Part shown: positions 1 through 3,739 of the stretch, one piece after another
How positions within the stretch are numbered: position 1 is the first letter of the stretch
How the letters are laid out: every line of letters begins with the position of its first letter
DNA from: Lachnospiraceae bacterium
GTDB taxonomy: Bacteria > Bacillota_A > Clostridia > Lachnospirales > Lachnospiraceae
Assembly (NCBI GenBank): GCA_017437705.1
Contig: JAFRYJ010000102.1
Coordinates: 1-6,569 of the forward strand
Direction: 5' to 3'
Length of the DNA stretch: 6,569 bases
The notes under the pieces: generated by a model
The model's input: the letters and a program-made list of their open reading frames with translations, nothing else
Databases searched by the model: none
Told to the model about the DNA's origin: nothing
Program-made: the position numbers and the translations under genes

Positions 1-1334
1 GCGATCTCCTCTGCCTCGGTAAAGGAAAGATCCGAATTAAGGTTAACGATCTTACCCTGAAGGAAGAGCTTCTTGATGATCTCGGATGCGTTCACCTTCA
101 TCTTGTCCGCCAGGTCCTTGATGGTGATCACATCGGGGATAACGATAAGATCGGGCTTTTCTTCAACAGGCTTCTGCTTATGAGCGGGAGGAGTGATGGT
201 CTTCTTCTCCAGCTGGACGTTCTTGCCCTGCTTTCCGCCTTCGCCCTTTCTCTCTCTTTCCTGATCCCTTTTATCCTTGGAATCCTTGTAATTCCTTCTC
301 GTCTCCCTTGCCGATTCCTTCGTCGATGCGGGGATGGCCTTTCCGCCCTCGGGCTTCCTTCTTGCAGGCCTTCTGGCCTGGGAGTCTCTCTGGTTCCTTT
401 CCTCGGCTGCATCCTTGTCAAAGGGCTTGCGCTCGAAGGGCTTCCTGTCGCCTTCGGGTTTCTTTCTTGCGGGTCTGTCGGGCCTGTCCGTCCTGCCGGG
501 ACCGGCGGGTCTGTCGCCCTGTCTGTCAGTCGTACGTTCCCTTCTTTCGCCGGTCTGTCCCGCAGGTCTTCTTTCGTTCCTGTCTCTCTGGCCGGTGCGC
601 TCTTTTCTTTCTCCGCCCTTTTCTTCGTTTGCCCTGTTCTGTTTCTTAAGGGCTGCCTCTATCTGCTCGGGAGTCCTTACGGTCCTCCTGGGCTTCTCTC
701 CCTCTGCGGCTTCCTTCTTTGCTTCGGCCTTCTTTTCGGGAGCTTTTTTCTCCGCAGGCTTCTTCTCTGCGGGCTTTTTCTCGGCTGCTTTCTTTTCCTG
801 AGCGGTTTCTGTCTTTTCCTCATCTGCAGGAGCAGCTGCAGGTGCTTCGGGTGATGCGGGTTCTGCAGGTGTTTCAGGTGCTGCAGGAGTTTCCGGAGCT
901 TCCTCCTTCACTTCCGGAGCATCGGTCTTTTCGGCCTTTTCAACCTTCTCCGCCTTCTCCGCCTTTTCCTTTTTCTCTACCTGGGGTGCCTTTTCCTTAG
1001 GCTTTTGAGTATCCTTCTTTTCGGACTTCTGGCTTAAGTCCTTTTTATCCTTTTCGGCTTCCGCATCTGCGGGCGCAGCTGTATCCTTAGGCGCTGCGGA
1101 CGCTTCTTTTGCATCACTTCCGGCAGCTGCCGCATTTTTGGCGGCGCTGCTTTCTGCCTCCTCGGCCTTCTTTCTCTGCAGCGCGTAGAATTTCTTAATG
1201 AATTCCACGGTCTTGTCGCTCAGGATAGTCATGTGACTCTCAACGTTCACGCCGTATTTTTGAAGGACAAAGATTATCTCCTTGCTCTTAACTCCAAGCT
1301 CCTTAGCCAGTTCATGGATCCTCATTGTGGGCAT
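1..1334 (-). CDS. infB: Translation initiation factor IF2, N-terminal part (runs off left edge)
   Basis: IF2 is the GTPase that brings initiator fMet-tRNA to the 30S subunit and promotes 50S joining. The window holds its first 444 codons; the G domain and tRNA-binding domain lie beyond the left edge. Residues 1–50 form a first IF2_N domain (begins MPTMRIHELAKELGV). Residues about 55–395 are a low-complexity charged linker. Residues about 399–444 are the second IF2_N domain (TIKDLADKMKVNASEIIKKL, then LSFTEAEEI), which fixes identity and frame. I read every codon from the start to the edge and found no in-frame stop. The ATG at 1334 was chosen because AAGGAGG (1347–1341) lies 6 nt upstream; Met4 is a poorer candidate. 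The SD overlaps the ylxQ stop codon, so translation is probably coupled. The linker makes this IF2 clearly longer than the 716-residue B. subtilis protein. Long shadow frames opposite the linker are not genes. Confidence 0.97.
   Translation of the reverse strand, partial: MPTMRIHELAKELGVKSKEIIFVLQKYGVNVESHMTILSDKTVEFIKKFYALQRKKAEEAESSAAKNAAAAGSDAKEASAAPKDTAAPADAEAEKDKKDLSQKSEKKDTQKPKEKAPQVEKKEKAEKAEKVEKAEKTDAPEVKEEAPETPAAPETPAEPASPEAPAAAPADEEKTETAQEKKAAEKKPAEKKPAEKKAPEKKAEAKKEAAEGEKPRRTVRTPEQIEAALKKQNRANEEKGGERKERTGQRDRNERRPAGQTGERRERTTDRQGDRPAGPGRTDRPDRPARKKPEGDRKPFERKPFDKDAAEERNQRDSQARRPARRKPEGGKAIPASTKESARETRRNYKDSKDKRDQERERKGEGGKQGKNVQLEKKTITPPAHKQKPVEEKPDLIVIPDVITIKDLADKMKVNASEIIKKLFLQGKIVNLNSDLSFTEAEEI
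711..797 (-). repeat. Degenerate tandem 15-nt repeat in infB encoding EKKPA-like units
   Basis: Codons for residues 180–208 of IF2 encode about five imperfect copies of a five-residue unit, E-K-K-P/A-A/P, followed by EKKAEAKKEAAE. On the plus strand this reads as pyrimidine-rich repeats such as gcaggcttcttctctgcggg. A looser EKAEKVEKAEKT run lies at residues 126–137. The sequence suggests growth and shrinkage by replication slippage within the linker; this is inferred from the pattern. Confidence 0.7.
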
Positions 1335-1340
1335 ATGTTT

Positions 1341-1347
1341 CCTCCTT
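1341..1347 (-). promoter_or_regulatory. infB ribosome binding site overlapping the ylxQ stop
   Basis: AAGGAGG is followed by a 6-nt spacer and the infB ATG at 1334. It decides that start over Met4. Its first two bases are the last two of the ylxQ TAA stop (1348–1346), so a ribosome finishing ylxQ covers the infB initiation site. Confidence 0.85.
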
Positions 1348-1651
1348 AACCCTCAGGTAATTGTTTTAAAATGCTTTTTGCAAAGCCTTCATCCAGGATC
1401 GCAACCGCAGCTCTGTCCCCCTTGCCGACTGCTCTGCCCAGCATTTCCATGTCGGCATATGTGATGCAGGGGATATTCCTTCGGCTGCATTTATCCGTAA
1501 GTTTCTTTTTTGTATTTTCCGATGCGTCCGACGCCACTATCAAAAGGGCCGTCTTTCCGCTTTTAATGGCCTGCTCCACAGGGAGCTCGCCGCTTTTGAT
1601 CCTTCCCGCCCTGCATGCAAGTCCCACGGCGGACAGTATTCTGTCATTCAT
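1346..1651 (-). CDS. ylxQ: L7Ae/L30e-family RNA-binding protein YlxQ
   Basis: A 101-residue protein of the ribosomal L7Ae/L30e/S12e/Gadd45 fold, the YlxQ type found between ylxR and infB in Bacillota. B. subtilis YlxQ is about 100 residues. Diagnostic segments are GLACRAGRIKSGE (residues 10–22), VASDASENTKKKLTDKC (37–53) and LGRAVGKGDRAAVAI (69–83). Together they give the expected alternating alpha/beta pattern. The family binds kink-turn or related structured RNA, but the cellular role of YlxQ is not well defined. The ATG at 1651 is preceded by GGAGGAG (1665–1659) with a 7-nt spacer. A longer reading frame upstream merely overlaps ylxR. The start overlaps the end of rnpM by 8 nt, implying translational coupling. 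No signal peptide or membrane segment is visible, so it should be cytosolic. Confidence 0.93.
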   Translation of the reverse strand: MNDRILSAVGLACRAGRIKSGELPVEQAIKSGKTALLIVASDASENTKKKLTDKCSRRNIPCITYADMEMLGRAVGKGDRAAVAILDEGFAKSILKQLPEG

Positions 1652-1910
1652 CCGCGATCTCCTCCAGGAGCTCTGCCATAAGGCCTTCGTCGGGCTCCGC
1701 ATTAAGGGCTTTCCTGAGCGCTTTTTTCTTAAAAGCGTTTTCGATGCAGGACCTGTCCCTGCATACGTATGCGCCTCTCCCGTTCTGCCTTCCGGTGGGA
1801 TCTGCGAATACGCTGCCTTCCTTCGTCCTGATGATGCGGATAAGGGATCTTTTGTCCTTCATCTCACCGCAGCTGACGCATTTTCTCAAAACCTGCTTTT
1901 TTTCAGACAT
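1644..1910 (-). CDS. rnpM: RNase P modulator RnpM (YlxR family, DUF448)
   Basis: An 88-residue basic protein of the YlxR family. The B. subtilis member was renamed RnpM after it was found to bind RNase P RNA and modulate RNase P in vitro. Family hallmarks are RKCVSCGEMKDKRSLIRIIR (residues 9–28) and GRGAYVC (44–50), then a Lys-rich helix (KKKALRKAL). Cysteines 11, 14, 50 and 55 form a CxxC…CxxxxC pattern that could bind a metal; this is inference. The ATG at 1910 was chosen because GAGG (1920–1917) sits 6 nt upstream and the protein then begins MSEKK, as expected for the family. A longer frame upstream only re-reads the nusA tail. The gene overlaps nusA by 8 nt and ylxQ by 8 nt, so it is embedded in the operon and probably translated by coupling. 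Codon use resembles its neighbours. Confidence 0.94.
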   Translation of the reverse strand: MSEKKQVLRKCVSCGEMKDKRSLIRIIRTKEGSVFADPTGRQNGRGAYVCRDRSCIENAFKKKALRKALNAEPDEGLMAELLEEIADE

Positions 1911-3081
1911 CTTCTTCCTCGGTATATTCCTCTTCGGGAGTTTCCTCCGCCGTCTCATCCGTCAGTTCTTCGTCTGCGGGAGCATCATAATCCTGCTCCT
2001 CTTCCTCGAGTAGGGCCGCTTCCTTCATGGCCGCTCTTTCCGCCGCATCCTGGGATTCGCTCCTGATGTCGATCTTGTATCCCGTGAGCCTTGCGGCCAG
2101 TCTTGCATTCTGGCCCTCCTTGCCGATGGCAAGGGACAGCTGATAATCGGGCACTACGACGCTGGCCTCGTGCTTCTCCTCGTCAACGTCCACATAGACC
2201 ACCTTGGCGGGATTGAGGGCGTTCTCGATGAGCTTCTCGGGATCCTCGCTCCAGTTGATGATGTCGATCTTTTCTCCGCGGAGCTCGTCCACTACCGCAT
2301 TTACCCTGGATCCGTTTACGCCTACACAGGCTCCTACGGGGTCAACGTTCTCATCGTTGCTCCATACGGCCATCTTTGTACGGCTTCCCGCCTCCCTGGC
2401 CAGTGCGACGATCTCGATGGTGCCGTCCCTTACCTCGGAGACCTCCTGCTCGAAAAGACGCCTTACAAGCTCCGGATGTGTCCTTGATACGGTTATCCTG
2501 GGGCCTCTGGATGTATCCCTTACGTCTACGACATAAAGCTTGATCCTCTCCGTAGGCCTGAACTCCTCGCCGGGCACCTGCTCCTTCTCCGTGAGCACGG
2601 CGTCCACCTTGCCCAGATTGACGCTGACATTGTTGCCCACGTATCTCTGTACGATACCTGTAACGACTTCTCTTTCCTTGTCGTAATACTGGTTGTAAAG
2701 GGACTTTCTCTCTTCCTCCCTGATCTTCTGCACAACGACCTGCTTTGCCTTGCCGGCGGCTATCCTGCCGAAGTTCTTGGGCGTTACAACGAGACCTACC
2801 TTATCGCCAAGCTGATAATTCTCGTCTCTCAGCTTTGCATCGGCAAGGCTTATCTGTGATGTCTTGTCTGTTACCTTCTCCACTACCTCCTTATCGGAGA
2901 TGACGGAGATCCTTCCGGTATCCCTGTTGATATTTACACGGATGTTGTCGGCCTTTCCGAATTCGTTCTTGCATGCGGCAAGCAGTGAATTCTCGATAGC
3001 ATCCAGCAGTATGTCCTTGTCTATACCCTTTTCCTTTTCGATCTGGTTGAGGGCTTCTATAAGATCGCGTTCGTCAGACAT
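1903..3081 (-). CDS. nusA: Transcription elongation/termination factor NusA
   Basis: NusA binds RNA polymerase near the RNA exit channel and promotes pausing, folding of terminator hairpins and intrinsic termination. The 392-residue protein shows the full domain order. The N-terminal RNAP-binding domain spans residues 1–125. The S1 domain is about 135–200 (REVVTGIVQRYVGNNVSVNL). KH1 is about 200–290, with VDPVGACVGVNGSRV at 246–260. KH2 is about 295–345, with the GKEGQN loop at 320–325. The KH1 loop reads GVNG, a conservative variant of GxxG. There are no C-terminal AR repeats such as E. coli NusA carries. Instead there is an acidic tail (20 Asp/Glu in residues 359–392 by my count). The ATG at 3081 has AAGGAGG (3096–3090) 8 nt upstream; a GTG/ATG further upstream in the rimP tail is not supported. 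nusA starts 25 nt after the rimP stop and overlaps rnpM. Confidence 0.97.
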   Translation of the reverse strand: MSDERDLIEALNQIEKEKGIDKDILLDAIENSLLAACKNEFGKADNIRVNINRDTGRISVISDKEVVEKVTDKTSQISLADAKLRDENYQLGDKVGLVVTPKNFGRIAAGKAKQVVVQKIREEERKSLYNQYYDKEREVVTGIVQRYVGNNVSVNLGKVDAVLTEKEQVPGEEFRPTERIKLYVVDVRDTSRGPRITVSRTHPELVRRLFEQEVSEVRDGTIEIVALAREAGSRTKMAVWSNDENVDPVGACVGVNGSRVNAVVDELRGEKIDIINWSEDPEKLIENALNPAKVVYVDVDEEKHEASVVVPDYQLSLAIGKEGQNARLAARLTGYKIDIRSESQDAAERAAMKEAALLEEEEQDYDAPADEELTDETAEETPEEEYTEEEDV

Positions 3082-3089
3082 TAGTCTTT

Positions 3090-3096
3090 CCTCCTT
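3090..3096 (-). promoter_or_regulatory. nusA ribosome binding site
   Basis: AAGGAGG lies 8 nt upstream of the ATG at 3081, inside the 25-nt rimP–nusA gap. It is a full match to the anti-SD core and selects this start over an in-frame upstream codon at 3117. It predicts strong independent initiation of nusA. Confidence 0.85.
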
Positions 3097-3106
3097 GATT
3101 TTGCGA

Positions 3107-3577
3107 TTAAATATCAAATGAAAAGTAAAGTCGTATTAATGAGATATCGGACCTTTTTATGATCTCTTCGGTCCCTTCGAAACTCTCTATGGTAACGGTC
3201 TCGCCGTCCCAGGCAAGAAGTGTCCCGGTCTTTTCCTTTTCGCCGTTTACGGCCTTGTAAAGCTTTATCTCCACATCCTTGCCGATGCTCATCTCAAGAT
3301 CCCTGTCCTTTTTAAGGGGACGGTCCAGACCCGGTGAGCTTACCTCGAAGGTGTACTGCTCTTTTATGTAATCTTCCCGGTCCAGGATCTCGTTGAACTC
3401 CCGGCTGACTGTCTCGCAGTCGTCGATGGTGATGCCGCCCGGCTTATCTATATAGAGCCGAAGATAATAATTCCTGCCTTCCTTTACCCATTCGGTATCC
3501 ACCAGCTGAAATCTGTGGGCCTCTATAACGGGCAGGGCCAGGGCTTCGGTTTTTTCCTCATATTCCTTTTTACCCAT
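3107..3577 (-). CDS. rimP: Ribosome maturation factor RimP
   Basis: RimP (YlxS/YhbC) assists late assembly of the 30S subunit. The protein is 156 residues, the same length as B. subtilis RimP. The signature YTFEVSSPGLDRPLKK occupies residues 75–90. It follows an N-terminal domain with YYLRLYIDKPGGITIDDC (37–54). The C-terminal SH3-like barrel ends KRSDISLIRLYFSFDI. The ATG at 3577 has AGAGG (3588–3584) with a 6-nt spacer. This is the first gene after the promoter at 3682–3654 and leads the rimP-nusA-rnpM-ylxQ-infB operon. The predicted leader of about 70 nt contains a strong hairpin, so expression of rimP and everything downstream may be attenuated there. The position directly upstream of nusA is conserved across bacteria and supports the call. 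Confidence 0.96.
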   Translation of the reverse strand: MGKKEYEEKTEALALPVIEAHRFQLVDTEWVKEGRNYYLRLYIDKPGGITIDDCETVSREFNEILDREDYIKEQYTFEVSSPGLDRPLKKDRDLEMSIGKDVEIKLYKAVNGEKEKTGTLLAWDGETVTIESFEGTEEIIKRSDISLIRLYFSFDI

Positions 3578-3601
3578 AACTGACCTCTTCCTGCCAAGAT
3601 A

Positions 3602-3629
3602 AAGGAGCGGGCTTTTAGGCCCACTCCTT
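3602..3629 (-). terminator. Leader hairpin of the rimP-nusA operon, attenuator-like
   Basis: On the minus strand AAGGAGTGGGC (3629–3619) pairs with GCCCGCTCCTT (3612–3602) around the 6-nt loop CTAAAA, giving an 11-bp stem. One position is G·U as minus-strand RNA but a C·A mismatch as plus-strand RNA, so the minus-strand transcript is the likely functional one. The stem is followed by U-A-U-C-U-U, or UUUAUCUU if the basal A-U pairs open, a poor interrupted U-tract. It lies about 20–45 nt after the predicted transcription start and 25 nt before the rimP ATG. It could be a partial terminator acting on leader transcripts, a terminator for polC read-through, or an RNA stability or processing element. 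The attenuator reading is inference. Confidence 0.6.
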
Positions 3630-3653
3630 CAGGTTAACAATATCAACATTAAA

Positions 3654-3682
3654 ATAATAGGACTTCCGGCATCATGTGTCAA
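3654..3682 (-). promoter_or_regulatory. Sigma-A type promoter for the rimP-nusA-infB operon
   Basis: The minus strand reads TTGACA (3682–3677), a 17-bp spacer, then TATTAT (3659–3654). The -35 box is perfect, the spacing ideal and the -10 box differs from consensus at one base. There is no extended -10 TGn. Transcription should start near 3647, giving a leader of about 70 nt before the rimP ATG. The position, just after polC and before rimP, makes it the natural operon promoter. Confidence 0.85.
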
Positions 3683-3684
3683 GG

Positions 3685-3713
3685 GGAAAATGCGGGAATT
3701 CCGCTGTTTTTCC
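3685..3713 (-). terminator. Possible weak polC terminator hairpin
   Basis: On the minus strand GGAAAA and TTTTCC flank a core of GCGG, AATTC loop and CCGC, with a small internal loop (ACA opposite A). The structure begins about 27 nt after the polC stop. The downstream arm gives only ATTTTCCCC, a poor U-tract, and the GC core is 4 bp. It could be a weak polC terminator. The alternative is that polC read-through enters rimP. It abuts the -35 box, so it also lies where an UP element would be. Confidence 0.3.
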
Positions 3714-3739
3714 GTATTTTCAGGCATCATTCCGCGTTT

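Noticed and set aside
128..421. Minus-strand 97-codon open frame inside infB in another frame
   Set aside because: It is a frame-shifted reading of the Arg-rich linker; the infB frame is continuous through it, so it is neither a separate gene nor evidence of a frameshift.
180..854. Long plus-strand open frame (224 codons) opposite infB, with hydrophobic, membrane-like composition
   Set aside because: It is the antisense shadow of the Lys/Glu/Arg-rich IF2 linker: purine-rich coding codons give Phe/Leu/Ser-rich stop-poor antisense frames. The frame lies wholly inside a well-supported gene, and I did not see a promoter or ribosome binding site that would support it.
1371..2066. Plus-strand open frame of 231 codons across ylxQ, rnpM and the nusA end
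   Set aside because: It is antisense to three well-supported genes in a conserved order and shows no recognisable protein motif.
3668..3730. Direct repeat GGCATCAT at 3668–3675 and 3723–3730 flanking the promoter region
   Set aside because: One 8-bp repeat in about 160 bp has an appreciable chance probability, there is no dyad symmetry and the copies are 55 bp apart, so it is not convincing as an operator.
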